The position numbers and the translations under genes are program-made. The notes under the pieces were generated by a model that saw only the letters and a list, made by a program, of their open reading frames with translations, was not told where the DNA came from and made no database searches. Positions 28,875 to 40,363 of a stretch of DNA of 64,000 nt are shown here, piece by piece. The first letter of the stretch is position 1. Each line of letters starts with the position of its first letter. The stretch is from Siniperca chuatsi (Eukaryota > Chordata > Actinopteri > Centrarchiformes > Sinipercidae): NCBI RefSeq assembly GCF_020085105.1, contig NC_058063.1, forward strand, positions 17,764,262 through 17,828,261. The letters are read 5' to 3'.

Positions 28875-31400
28875 CCTTCCTCCCTCTCTTTGTCCTCACA
28901 AATGCATTTCTTCAGAGATTTTAGAGGAAACTGTTTAACAGTTTGGGATTTTTCTGAAAAATCCATAACAAAATAATTTAATTATTGTATTTATATAACA
29001 GCACTTGACTCAAAAATGAGTTCCGTTATTACAAAAGTCTGTTATTTTGGAAAAAGTGATACTAAAATGGATTTGAAAGAAAATGTGATTTGAAAATGTG
29101 AATTGCGAAAATGATTTTGGTGCCCTGAACACAACTGTGTTAGTTTACTAGAAAACTCCACAGGGTGTCTTTTAAAATGGTGATGTTAGTCCACCCTGTC
29201 TTGGTTTTATATGCTTTGTCTTCATCTATAGTCCTCAGTGGTGTGTTCTCACTAAACTGTACTTTGAAATCACCTGTCAAACATTCAGTGTGAGCTTATT
29301 AGTTTTTACCCACACTAACAGCGTGGCTCTAGGGATAGACATGTCTGTCTGTCAGTCAATCCAACAATTCTGGACAGATTGCCATGAAATTTTGTACAGA
29401 TATTCATAGTGCCCAGATAGCCTGTACTGACTTTTCCATAACTTTTCATCAAGTGCCATCATCAGGGTTTATGACCTGCAAAAAGATGGCATTCCCATCA
29501 GCCTCAGCAGTACTTTATGTTTAGTGCTAATTAGCAAATGTTAGTATGCTAACACGCTAAACCAAGATGGTGAACATGGTAAAAGTTATACCTTCCTCCC
29601 TCCCTTTGTCCTCACAAATGCATTTCTTCAGAGTTTTTAGATGAAACTGAAACAGTTTAGGATTTTTCCAAAAAATCCAAAACAAAATAATTTAATTATT
29701 GTATTTTTATAACAGCACTTGACTCAAAAATGAGTTCCGTTATTACAAAAGTCTGTTATTTTGGAAAAAGTTATACTAAAATGGATTTGAAAGAAAATGT
29801 GACTCCTGAAAACCGAAGGCAACGTGACAGATACATTTTAAGAGAAGTTCTTGTTATATAATGATACTTGTGAATAACAGATCACATCTTCTCTATCTCT
29901 TGTCCAAACATTTCGAAGGTCTTTTATTGGCTTTGATGCTTTTGTTGTACAAAACAGACAAATTATATGTCTAGTATTTTGTCTATAAATTAAATGCTAA
30001 TTACTTTATATATTTAGCAGCAGTTATCATGGTACAGTACTATGTAAGCAGCTACTTTAGTGATTCTTGATTTATTGATATATAAGGTAAATTAAAAGAG
30101 TGGTTTGTTTTGTATCTTGAGTGTAAGTGAACAGTATTTTAACTGTCACAACATGGTCTGACGAGTTTCACACCCACATAAGGCAAAAGTGTTGAGTTTG
30201 TCAAAGTAGGGCTAACAAACGCTGTTCAAGGCATCACTTTAATGTTTCTGTTTAAAGGTGATAATGACTTGCTGTGACAAACAAGAATGCAGTTTTGTAT
30301 TTTTAAACATGTGCGTGTGTGTTATCTGTGGTGGAAGTCAGTATTTATCTCCATTCTCTTTCCGTTTCTCTTCTGTCTCACTGATTTTATTTTATGTTCA
30401 TTACTGTTAATGTCTGTTGCTGGTGTCATTAAAAAATGCAAAATAGTCATTTGCATAATGTTTACACTTCAGTTTCTGTTCAGTTACAGATATTCAGCTA
30501 AGGACTTACAGGCACCCTTTGGAGTTTTTAATCACTGGTGGCGCAGTGGAGCAATGTTTTAATGAGCTAGTCCCCATTTTGTTTGCATCTCAAGCTCTAC
30601 AAGCATGTGCACAAGGAGGCATATGTACACACACACAAGCACAAAGGTGATGCAATGCACATTCCTGCTGACTGCAGAGGGCGGCAATAAAAATGTGTTG
30701 TGCGTGCAAGCCACGCTATTCCACTGTTAGATAGTTGGCAGTAATGCACCAAGAAACATTGCAATGTGCCAGTGAACGGCAGGACGGAAGAAGACTGCTA
30801 GCCGATGTAAACCTAGCTGGTTTTAAAATATTCAAATAATTGGATTTGAAAATGTTTTATGAGAAATAAAATGCATTTTTGTCAGGCCTCAAGGATACTC
30901 ACAATGAATTTTGGTGCCTTGAACACAACTGTGTTAGTTTACAACAAAACTCCACAGAGTACCTTTTAAAATGGTGATGTTAGTCCACCCTGTCTTCGGT
31001 TTTTATGCTTTATCTCCATCTATAGTCCTCAGTGGTATGTTCTCACTAAACTGTACCATGAGATCACATTCAGTGTGAGCTTCTTAGTTTTTACCCGCAC
31101 TAGCAGCGTGGCTCTAGGGATGGAAATGTCAGTCTGTCGGTCAATCTACCACTTTGGTCCAGACTGAAACATCTCAACTAATATTGGACAGATTGCCATG
31201 AAATTTTGTTTAGATATGCATAGTGCCCAGATAGCCTGTACTGACTTTGGTATAACTTTTCCATAACTTTTCATCTAGTGCCATCGTCAGGGCAAAACTA
31301 TGACATTCCCATCAGCCTCAGCCGTACTTCATGTTTACTCATACTTAGCAAATGTTAGTATGCTAACACGCTCAATATCTTCATGTTAGCATGGTCATTG
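28875..31400 (+). repeat. Tandem duplication of the rab38 3' region, second copy interrupted
   Basis: 28,875-29,088 aligns with 29,591-29,802 (shared blocks include CTCACAAATGCATTTCTTCA, GACTCAAAAATGAGTTCCG and AAAATGGATTTGAAAGAAAA). 29,111-29,590 aligns with 30,904 to about 31,400 (GAACACAACTGTGTTAGTTT, GATGTTAGTCCACCCTGTCT, GCGTGGCTCTAGGGAT). Copy two starts where copy one stops. 29,803-30,903 is extra in copy two, or deleted from copy one. Identity is high by eye. Confidence 0.85.
29320..29590 (+). repeat. GCGTGGCTCTAGGGATG-type dispersed repeat, copy 1
   Basis: It contains AGCGTGGCTCTAGGGAT, GGACAGATTGCCATGAAATT, CAGCCTCAGCAGTACTT and GTGCTAATTAGCAAATGTTA. It lies within the first unit of the tandem duplication. 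Confidence 0.7.
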
Positions 31401-31425
31401 TGAGCATGTTAGTATCAGATTCTGC
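31100..31425 (+). repeat. GCGTGGCTCTAGGGATG-type dispersed repeat, copy 2
   Basis: The same blocks as at 29,320, plus CACTTTGGTCCAGACTGAAA and a terminal run of TGTTAGCATGGTCATTGTGA / GCATGTTAG motifs. It lies in the second duplication unit. Confidence 0.7.
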
Positions 31426-31749
31426 AAATAGTACACATCTCTCTTTTCATTTCTGCAACATTTTTCTGGGTATTGTATAGACAATCTTTATTTTTTAAAT
31501 GATCAAAACCTTGAATCAGTTTTCACACACAGTTGTCATCAAGTGAAATATCATTGTACATGTCTAGTATTTACTCATTCTGTCTTTGTTTACTCACCTC
31601 ACTCACCTCTCGCTGTTAAACAGCAACAACAGGTAGAATGAGTTAATTTTCTTCCATCCTCATTTTCACTGCTTTCATTATATTTTGCTTTTATCTGTAT
31701 ATATATTTCTTTGCTGTTGTTCTCATCTTTTTCTTTCCACTGTTATCTT

Positions 31750-31855
31750 TGTATGTATTGACTGTCTTATCTGGATTTGCAAAGTGTCCTTGGGATACTT
31801 GAAAGGCACATATAAATAAAATGTATTATTATTAATATTATTTTTTTCTTTTATT
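31750..31855 (+). mobile_element. LINE 3' tail with ATT repeat
   Basis: CAAAGTGTCCTTGGGATACT, AAGGCACATATAAATAAAAT and GTATTATTATTAATATTA form the usual 3' end of an L2-like teleost LINE or a SINE sharing that tail. Only the terminus is visible. Confidence 0.5.
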
Positions 31856-31970
31856 TTTTATGCTCACTGTCTCTGTTCTCTGAATGTTTACCAGCTCTTA
31901 CAGCTGTATCTCTCTGTTGTTAAAAGCTTGAAAACTAACCCTAATTATATGAAAGATTGTCAAAAGCAGC

Positions 31971-31994
31971 GTGTGTGTGTGTGTGTGTGTGTGT
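31971..31994. repeat. (TG)n microsatellite
   Basis: A short uninterrupted GT run followed by TTTTG. No other feature. Confidence 0.85.
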
Positions 31995-32429
31995 TTTGTT
32001 CAGCTCAGTTGTTCTCTCTACTTGCTGTTCTGCCTGATGGGTAATGCACTATAATTTTGCACCCACCCATGTGAATACTGCCATTCACTGTGCCAGAATA
32101 TGCATAATACTCACTTTCTCTGGGAAAAGCGTTCCTTTTTTCCATCACCCTGCATCATGCATTCACAGTCCAACCTCACAAGCCGAAATCATCCACATTC
32201 CCACCATGGTAGCTACTTAAAGTCAACACTGAAAAGATGGCTCTATTGAAAAACATGTTTTTTATATGGAACTGTACTTTCGTCTCCTTCCTGGAAGACA
32301 GTGTGTCGTTAATGGTGTCCTCTTGCTATATCAGTAGTCCAAAATGCAAATTCCAACAAATAGAAGCATTGCAGATTTTTGAACAATCCCACCACTCATT
32401 CTCATACCACTGACATCCCAATGGTACAT

Positions 32430-32765
32430 TTTTAGCCGTGCTAGCAGCAGCTCTGGAATGGCGATGTCAGTCAGTGCACCACTCCAGACTGAAACTATTA
32501 GATAGGTTGCCATGAAATTTGGTACAGACACTCATGTTTCCCTCAGGATGACTTGTATTGGTGATTCCTTCCCTTTTCGTTTACTGCCATCATCAGGTCA
32601 AAATGTCTATTTGTCCAATACTTTGGTTTATGATCAAATACCTGAAAAAGTAATCATGGTGATCATAGCATACATTATACCTGCTAAAAAAACAGCATCT
32701 TAGCATCATTGTTGGCATGCTGATGTTAGCATTTAGCTCAAAGCACCACTGTGCCTAATGCTGCA
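32430..32765 (+). repeat. GCGTGGCTCTAGGGATG-type dispersed repeat, copy 3
   Basis: It includes GCAGCTCTGGAATGGCGAT, GTTGCCATGAAATTTGGTAC, GGTCAAAATGTCTATTTGTC and GATGTTAGCATTTAGCTCAA. Diverged from the other copies. Confidence 0.65.
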
Positions 32766-35359
32766 TTCACGCAATGTCGACAGAATGGGAAGACCCCATA
32801 TTCCGACTTGGGAATGTTCACGTATTATTACAAGGTGGTTAGCACTCGTATTACGTATTTGTAGAAGTTCGTTACCAAGTTCAACCCCATACAAACACTG
32901 TATAGCTCCTATAAAATTAGCGGAATTGATTGTTATAAGTGTTAATATTGGATTTTGTTTTGATGTAACGGCCAGTGGTGGTGAAACATCTTCATCTCTA
33001 TTAGATGGTGTAGCTTTTTCAATTATTTCAGGTGAGCAATCATGCACACTTTCACTTTTTGTGGAAATAAAAGCAGTTCCTTTGTATAAAAGAGAGATTT
33101 AGAGATTTATTTTCGCAGCATATTTCATGTCAGTTTTGCCACTTACTGACACTTACTGACATGAAATTGAAAACCTGGCTGCAAATTTCTTAAAGCATCA
33201 TTGAATTTACAGCTGCTGCAATATTCTGAGTTTTGAGGTAGGCCTACACATGGAGGTAAATGGACCAGTGGACCAATCTCCAAAACTTGTGTGCTTGTTT
33301 TTGCTTTTCTTGTCCTCTTCATATGTCAACGCAGTAGGTAGTTAAGAAAGCATTTCGTATTGTTTATCTGCTTTTCATCTCAGATATGAGGCAGCTGTTT
33401 TTATTTAAGAATCATAAAAGCATTTTTAAAATAACTAGTGCGAGAACGACATTCGTTCATAAATGTCATAAACGTGTGTTTGCCATATGAGGACAACAAT
33501 CAGTTGGACAGTGTCTCTGTATCAGGGGTTTATTTTCCTCGTCAGATTAAACTAGAAGCTAATGAGATCAATATGGCAGTTTTGAAAAACAGAACAGATG
33601 TGGATCTTTTGTTATTGATTGAACAATGTCAGGGAGAGGGTCTAAAAAAATATTAATAATACTATGGAGGGTTTTACTTTTTTTAAAAGTGAACCAAATG
33701 AGTCAGCCCCAACTTCCCACCCCAATCATTTTCATACAGTCCCTAAATAAGAACGCAAATACTGTAATGTGCATTGTCTTTGTTATGCAGAACAAAACAA
33801 ACTATCCTGTTTGCAACAAACAAAGTAACCACTGTTTTCTCTTTACATTATCTATACATGTCTTGTTTACATGCACAAACACAAACGTTTCCTGTTGTCT
33901 CTTCTCTTCCTCCCACTTGTCATATCACTTGAACACATGAACACAGGGAAAGGAACGAAAGGTGCACAGCTGCGGCTGACAGCAGTTTGAACCACTAGAG
34001 GGAGCCACAAGCTGTGGTTTTATTCTAACGTGGAAAACGTGTGTACACAGTGATTTCCAGCTGAAATTAGTGTGTGTGTGTGTGTGTTTCATGTTCTTAT
34101 ATCCAGGTGGGGACTTTAACCTACACATCACACTAACCCATGGGGACTTTTAAAAATTGAGGTCCCCACGAGTAGAGACTGCTTTTTGAGGGTTAAGACT
34201 AGGTTTTAGGGTACAGGTTACAATTGGGTTAAGGTTAGGGTAAGGGGCTAGGGAAAGCATTATGACAATGACTGTCCCCCACGGGGATAGTGAAACAAAC
34301 GCGTGTGTGTGAATATGTGTACATTTTAAATTATTCATGTTTTGAAGTAGGCTCCATTTTGCACTCGTTTCTTCACTGCTCATGCATCTGTTTCTATATC
34401 CCCCCCTCTCTCTGCTCATCTTTCAGTCTTACAGGAGTGAAACCTGTTATAGCTCTTTTCTCTGTTACCGTCCCAATGGCTTCTGTTTTTGGATGCTGAC
34501 TCCTCTCTCTCACTCTCTCTCTATCCCCTTCTGTTTTACCGGTGCTCCTGATTCCCATTATCAGCCTGCTGCAAAGCGGCATTGACCGAAATCAGTGACA
34601 GAAGCAAACAAGGATCAACACTGAGTGAAGGTGGGGGGGGGGCATAGTAATAGAAGTCGCTGCTCATTCCTCCAGACAGGAAGACGGTCGTCGTCTGTGC
34701 AGATGCTGGCTGCAAAACCTCCCCCTTGAATTGGTTTTTGAAGAAATTGAAAAAACATTTTGTTGAGAAACCTTTTTTTTTTTTTTGTTGAGGACATTTT
34801 GTTCTGTGAGTTGGGACAAAAGAAGAAAATCGTAGTTACCAGGTTGGCAAATCTTCTCACACATCCATCTTTTGTTTTACATCTTCATGAGTTCATTTTC
34901 TTGCAGGTTTCTATTTCACTTTCCACAAGGCTCAGTTATAATCACATCTTGTTTGAAGTGTTTAATTTGTAGATGAAAGGTAAGCAGGTTGTGTGTGTTT
35001 CAAGTCAGCATAACTGAAAATCTAGGCTTGTTTACTCTTTATTGTATTAATAACTTAAAAATAACTTAATGACTAAATACAATTTTGTTGTTTTATAGTG
35101 TAAAAGCCTTAATCAGTTGGAGAGTATTAAAGCAAATTTCAGTCCTGTGTTTTAAATTTTAGTTTATATTTGGACTACATACTCTTCAATAAAATTCAAA
35201 TAAAATCCTCCTTCTACTGTAGCATCAATAGAATGATTTTCTTACTTGTTGCATTTCTATTTGCATTTCAAAAGAGTATTTTCCAATAAGGTAATGGTTT
35301 TCCAAACCATTATTGGTTTGGAAAATGTGTCCTGTCTTCCCAGTGAATCCACCACGAAG
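32766..35359. other. Non-coding stretch upstream of the small membrane-protein gene
   Basis: No supported coding exon. It holds a GGGTTAGGG-like repeat near 34,066-34,312 and probably the 5'UTR and promoter of the gene starting at 35,360. Directly before that ATG, TGTCTTCCCAG|TGAATCC looks like a splice acceptor, which would imply an upstream non-coding exon. Confidence 0.45.
34066..34312. repeat. GGGGAC / GTCCCC dispersed repeat with TG ends
   Basis: It starts in a TG run, continues GGTGGGGACTTTAACC, then GAGGTCCCCACGAG, a TTAAGGTTAGGGTAAGGG stretch, GACTGTCCCCCACGGGG, and ends in GCGTGTGTGTG. I recognise this as a widespread fish repeat. The TTAGGG-like part resembles telomere repeat but is too degenerate to be one. 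Confidence 0.55.
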
Positions 35360-35417
35360 ATGGTCACTGCTGTTAAGCTCCTCATCAGTCTGCTGCTGAT
35401 TCTACACTTCAGCAGAG
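35360..35417 (+). CDS. Small membrane protein, exon 1 (signal peptide)
   Basis: 19 codons plus one base, nearly all hydrophobic after a short Thr/Lys-containing start. The phase 1 donor AG|GTGAGTGG has a near-consensus context. A signal peptide encoded alone in a phase 1 exon is the arrangement typical of many cell-surface receptors. Confidence 0.6.
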
Positions 35418-38399
35418 GTGAGTGGCTCTGAGTGCAGTTTATGTAACAGGTTGCCCACCAGACAAGCCTTTTTCAAGCATGCTGATAATTATTGAAAAGT
35501 TTTTATCCCTTTGGGCTTCTAATTTAAAGAGAAGTCTGTATGGTTAATGTACAATATAATATGCAGGTGTGATTTCGCCTACACCATGGTATTTAACTTT
35601 AACTTTACTACTATTCATAATGCAATGTCCATATAGCTCCACAGCATTTGATTTCCACTACAAATACACATTTACTGTGAAGTTTAAATGTTAAAAGTTT
35701 TCACAGAACATGCCCCTTTTGTCCTTTAGTTCTTTCATTTGATCTCCTGTTGTTTGGATCCAAACAGTAAATCAAGTCAGTGTTATTTATATAGCCCACA
35801 CATATGACACACATGTACAACATATGACATCCTCTATCCTTAGACCCTCGATATGCAAAAGGAAAAACTCCATAAACAAACCCTTTGACGTAAAACTAAA
35901 AGACAAAGAGTCTACAGCCATGCTAGCAGCTCTGTGAGCCTGTACTTAGGTACAGCGGTGCTTCTTAACGAAATCCTTACTTCAGTATGCTAACATGCTC
36001 ACAATGACTAACATAGCAGGTACAATGTTTATGTTTACATTTATTCATTTGGCAGACACTTTTGTCCAAAGCGACGTACATGAGGTACAATCCAAGCCAC
36101 AGTAGATCAAGATGTGGATCTTGGGGATCACCAAAGTCGTAAGTATTCATCCTTTCAGCACCTACTAAATTTCCTCCATGCGATAGTTGTTGAGAAATTT
36201 CACTCAAAATTACAAATGTCAACCTCATGGTGGCGCCAAAATGAAAGTCAGGGGGTCACCAAGGTCATTAGGATACATCATCTGGGAACCATGAATGTAC
36301 AAAATATGGTGCCAATCCACTGACTAGATGAAGTCAGCTAATCACCATAGTCATTAAAATTCAGGGCAACATGAATGTCTCTACCAAATTTCCTGGCAAT
36401 CCATCCAATAATAGTTGAAATATTTCATTAAGGACCATAGTGGTGGGCAAACCAACCAACCGACAGATCAACATTGCCATCAACAAAGCCATGCAGTCAA
36501 CATGGCTGAAAAGGGAGAAATAGGTGTTTATATGTGTATTAATGTGACAAAATGCAATTATTTTCCAATGCCTCTACAAGGGAGCTTAATAGTAGAAAGA
36601 TATTTAACTCTCTGAAACATCAGTGGTAAACTGCAGGTTTTGTGTCAGTGTCTCAGAAGCAAGATAAAAAGCCTCTTGCCAGACACATTTTGCACTGTAT
36701 TGAATACTTACACAGGCAGAAATGATTTTAGAAATTAGGATTCTGCTGGATTTTCATTTTCTACTTTTATTAAACATTAATCAAACAGTAAAACCACATT
36801 TGAACTTGGACCATGTCCACCTTTGTGAGGATGAATGTTGTTTTTCTGCATTGGCCTTCCATCCACATTTAACTGTCAAAAATGTACATTTTGAAAAGTG
36901 TTCTGTCAAGTGGATGAATTTCTGATTTTAAAGTCAGCAGTTTCATTTTATATGTTGTAGTAGGAAATAGGAAATGGGAAACCAGAGTATTGGCATGTGA
37001 TTGCATGTCCACTTATGTCATTTGATAAATCTTTCATCAACAAGCCAGGCATACTTCCACTTTGCAGCTGTGTTAAGAAGCCAAGCTGTAGCCTCCGATT
37101 CTCAGTGAGATCTTATTTAGTGCTTCAGATCACACACCGTCATGGCTGGATTAACCTACAAGGAGGCCTTTGGGCAAAAATAAACTGTGGGCCTACTTGA
37201 CCACCTGCTTCCTCCCTCTCTCTGCATTGTGTATGCATCCTGTTATCCTCAAGTACCCTTCAGATACAGTGATTAAGGGTCTTTGTGCTAGCACCCCAGG
37301 ATTTTGAATTAGACTTGATTAGATGGTAGCATTCATGATGTATGCTACATAGAATAAATCTCAATTTACAGATTTTTTTCTCTTTCCTTATCTTTGTTAA
37401 TTTCTCTTTCTGTTTTCTTCTCTTTCTTTCTGCAACACCTCAGTAAACTATACTGTTTCGCTAGCAGCGTGGCTCCAAGGATGGCAATGTCTGTCTATTG
37501 GGGGGTCCACCACTTTGGTCCAGACTGAAATATCTCCACAACTATTGGATGGATTGCCATGAAATTCAAGGTCCCCAGGGGATGAATCCCAATGAGTTTG
37601 GTGATCCCCCTGCTGTTCCTCTAGCACCACCATGAGGTTGACATTTTCCATTTTTAGTGACATGGCTATTATAACAACTATTGAATGGATTTTTGGATTT
37701 GGGTGGACATTCAAGCCCCCCTCGGGATAAACTGTAATAACTTGGTGATCCTCTGACTTTTCCTCTAGTGCCATCCTCAGGTCAAAATTCTAATTTGTCC
37801 AATACTTTGGTTTATGACCAAATACCTTCACAACAAATGGCATTACCATTGGTCTTAGCTGTGTATTTAGTGCTAATTAGTAAATGTTAGCATTCTAACA
37901 TCCTAAACTAAGATGGTGAACATGGTAAACATTCACCTGCTAAACATCAGCATGCCAGCATTGTCACTGTGAGCATGTTGGCATGCTGACATTAGCATTT
38001 AGCTCATAGCACCACTGTGCTCAAGTACAGCCTCACAAAGCTGCCAGCATGTCTGCAGACTCTTTGTTTATTTGCAAGGTAAAGGCAACAGTTCCCAGCG
38101 TCATTTGAGGCCCTACACCCTGCTTTACCTCATGACAGCCCTTAGTAAAGTCTCTGTTTTGTGACTATTTTTTTCTGCTTCTTCTTCTAGCCCAGAAATC
38201 CAGTGATGACTCCATCCACACCTCCCTCGTCATGCTGTTCAGTGTGAGTCCTCAGTCCCTCCTCAGCCTCCTGCTGCTGGGCCTGACCGTCATCCTGTCC
38301 GGGATCATCTACCTATGGGTCCTCAAATACATCTGCATTGGCTGTTGCCAGCCCATCGAGGTCGGCAGTGAATCAGAAGTCCTGGCTGGGATGGTGTGA
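35360..38399 (+). CDS. Unidentified 88-residue single-pass membrane protein (two coding exons)
   Basis: Exons 35360-35417 and 38191-38399 join in frame to 88 residues. Residues 1-19 (MVTAVKLLISLLLILHFSR) look like a signal peptide. Residues 20-41 would be a short polar extracellular stretch. A strong membrane segment spans about 42-64 (SLLSLLLLGLTVILSGIIYL and on). A short cytoplasmic tail follows with cysteines C68, C71 and C72, which are possible palmitoylation sites, and acidic residues. No ITAM or other signalling motif is visible. The donor AGCAGAG|GTGAGTGG and acceptor TGCTTCTTCTTCTAG|CC are strong, and an AATAAA lies at 38,801-38,806. I do not recognise the family. Middle exons in the 2.8-kb intron cannot be excluded, although any would have to keep phase 1. 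Confidence 0.6.
35905..36480 (-). repeat. GCGTGGCTCTAGGGATG-type dispersed repeat, minus copy with insertion
   Basis: The reverse complement carries the family's 3' blocks (CATGCTAGCAGCTCTGTGAG and TATGCTAACATGCTCACAAT read on plus) and further right its 5' blocks (CCTGGCAATCCATCCAATAA, GGACCATAGTGGTGGGCAAA). A CATTTATTCATTTGGCAGAC-type repeat fragment interrupts it near 36,035-36,110. It lies inside the intron of the small membrane-protein gene. Confidence 0.6.
37455..38060 (+). repeat. GCGTGGCTCTAGGGATG-type dispersed repeat, fullest copy
   Basis: It runs from CTAGCAGCGTGGCTCCAAGG through CCACTTTGGTCCAGACTGAA, GATTGCCATGAAATTCAAGG, GTGCTAATTAGTAAATGTTA and AGCATTTAGCTCATAGCACC to TACAGCCTCACAAAGCTGCC. 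About 600 bp, ending 130 bases before the last exon of the small membrane-protein gene. Confidence 0.7.
38191..38399 (+). CDS. Small membrane protein, exon 2 (stalk, TM, tail)
   Basis: Preceded by a long pyrimidine tract and TAG. It encodes residues 20-88: AQKSSDDSIHTSLVMLFSVS, then the membrane helix and the CIGCC juxtamembrane motif, ending VLAGMV and TGA. Third codon positions favour C/G relative to flanking DNA, consistent with real coding sequence. Confidence 0.65.
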
Positions 38400-38800
38400 A
38401 CCATCAGCCCCTGTCTGAGTGAATTCGAGTATCACTCACTCACATGTAAGCTAACAAGTCCCTTTCTTCACAGGTAGAAATTACACTCTTCGCACCTGTG
38501 AATTGGCTTTATTCACAAGAGAACTGGGACTTTGATACAAGAAATTACATGTCTCACAAGTGACACGTCAGCTACGCCACAATGTGTGACAAAATGTTTG
38601 CTCATACTTGATAGATAAGACTTTTTCATACTTCTTGTTGTTGAAGACATGTGTAAATTTAGCATTTTCACATGTGACAGAAATTTGAACCTATTTGAAA
38701 TTTACGGAGCCCGGTAAATTAGTCATTCTAGCGTGGTCCCAGACCTCCTAATTGCTGCCCACATCCCTGATATTTTGATTGTTTCCCAGCTTGAAGATAA

Positions 38801-38806
38801 AATAAA
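38801..38806 (+). terminator. Candidate polyadenylation signal for the small membrane-protein gene
   Basis: AATAAA about 400 bases after the stop codon at 38,399, the first such hexamer seen downstream. Assignment is by position only. Confidence 0.45.
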
Positions 38807-39539
38807 AGCTTTGTTGGCAGGATTAAGAATAGGGACATTATCTTCCTTTGCCAGAACCGGAAAACTGACAGCAGAACAGTCACCACAAAAATGGTAACAA
38901 GCGTGGGTGAGATCATCACCCTTCCATCTCTACTGAAGTTGACGTTGACGGAAAGGTTATGTCACTCACTACGAATTAGTAAAAAAAATTAAATACATTT
39001 TATACCTGTTTTCTCTTTAAAACTCAAAGAGAAAACGGGTAACATGACCTCGATGTCAGACTAATGAGGTGAAACCAAATGGCAGTTCAGTTTAATTATC
39101 AGGCTAAATAAATTTGTGCTCTTGAAGTAAAGCAGTAATAGTTTATTTTCTATTGTTGGCCACTTGGGGGCAGTGCAACAAGCTGTAAACACAAACACTG
39201 ACATATCATTACTGTAAGATGTTTTGGCTAAAGTGGTAGCAAATTATTGCCTAGCAACTGCAATAATTTAGAGTCGTGTTTGTGGCCACCTGACAAATGT
39301 ATGTCCAATACTTTTAGCTCTGTTTTGGTCTCAACCAGCCCTTGAGAAAAATATGTGGCTCTTTTGCTGCTAAATGGTCCACTCTAGTCCAGCTAGTCAT
39401 TAACTTTGCTAACATCTGCTGTTTGCTGGGCAGGTAACCTACAGTAGGTTTATCAGAGAGTTTGGGCTGATAACAACTGCCTGTAGGTGCTGGAAACAAG
39501 GTTAGCGAGAGCAGTTTTCATATGTTATTGTCAGTTTTC

Positions 39540-39680
39540 TATTTATGCTTCTTGACTAGCAGTACTTGCTTTATCGTTCTTTATATTTTCTACTTACTAT
39601 GTTTATTGTTATGCACCAATATACCAAGGCAAATTCCTTGAATGTGAAAACCTGCTTGGCAATAAACCTGATTCTGATTT
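39540..39680 (+). mobile_element. LINE 3' tail (GATTCT type)
   Basis: ACTTACTATGTTTATTGTTA, CACCAATATACCAAGGCAAA, TTCCTTGAATGTGAAAACCT and GGCAATAAACCTGATTCTGA match the 3' terminus of a teleost LINE (CR1/Rex1-like is my guess). The same terminus is at 44,660-44,782. Confidence 0.6.
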
Positions 39681-40328
39681 TGAGATTGAACCAAAACAGT
39701 AATGTTGGGGTAATTTATAGTCTCAAAATAATTACTTTGTGCTTTCAAATTAAACCAGATGTTTGAAAAACAGCGTCAAAGGGACAAGGACAAATTTAAT
39801 GAATGTGATAACCTAACAATATTGGTATGTAGGAGTGGATTCAGTATTTGTAGACGCCTCAGTACCAAAACACAGCTGCTAGCCTACTGCTAACATGCTA
39901 CTTTCTCCCCCCTAACTAACTGGAGTAGCCACAACAACCTGTGATTTCAGTTCCCACTGCTACAATTTGACACCAATTTGAAAACACAAATGACTAATTT
40001 AACTATTGATACATAAACTAATAATTAAGCAATTTAAGAAGTCAAATGACTAATTCATGCACATGAGTTAAAAAATGTGTTGCTCCCAATTCTTGATCTA
40101 TGATCAACCTGAGTGTACTTGTATTTGTATGTACAAGTGAGTACTTGTGACTACAAGTTTGGTTTTATAAATAGACACACCTTTTATCAGAGTGAAAAAT
40201 CCATCCTCTATTTTTTACTCTACATGTACAAAATGACTGGAAGACACAAGGACAAGGCACTGGAGAGTTTATATAAACAAATATAAAATGATGCAAGGCT
40301 GTACTCCTTTTCTTTATCTCAGTCTGAG

Positions 40329-40361
<33 letters not shown>
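40329..40361. repeat. (CA)n microsatellite
   Basis: An uninterrupted CA run of about 33 bases. Confidence 0.9.

Positions 40362-40363
<2 letters not shown>

Larger units (their letters stand above)
28767..31425 (+). other. rab38 3' region with tandem duplication
   Basis: Probable 3'UTR directly follows the stop. The segment 28,875-29,590 is repeated starting at 29,591 (see repeat entry). No AATAAA was noticed between the stop and 29,590; one is at about 30,685 (GGCAATAAAAATG), so the true transcript end is uncertain. Confidence 0.5.

Noticed and set aside
34200..34260. GGTTAGGG-like stretch as an interstitial telomere repeat
   Set aside because: Only a few degenerate units, embedded in a known dispersed fish repeat with GGGGAC/GTCCCC blocks.
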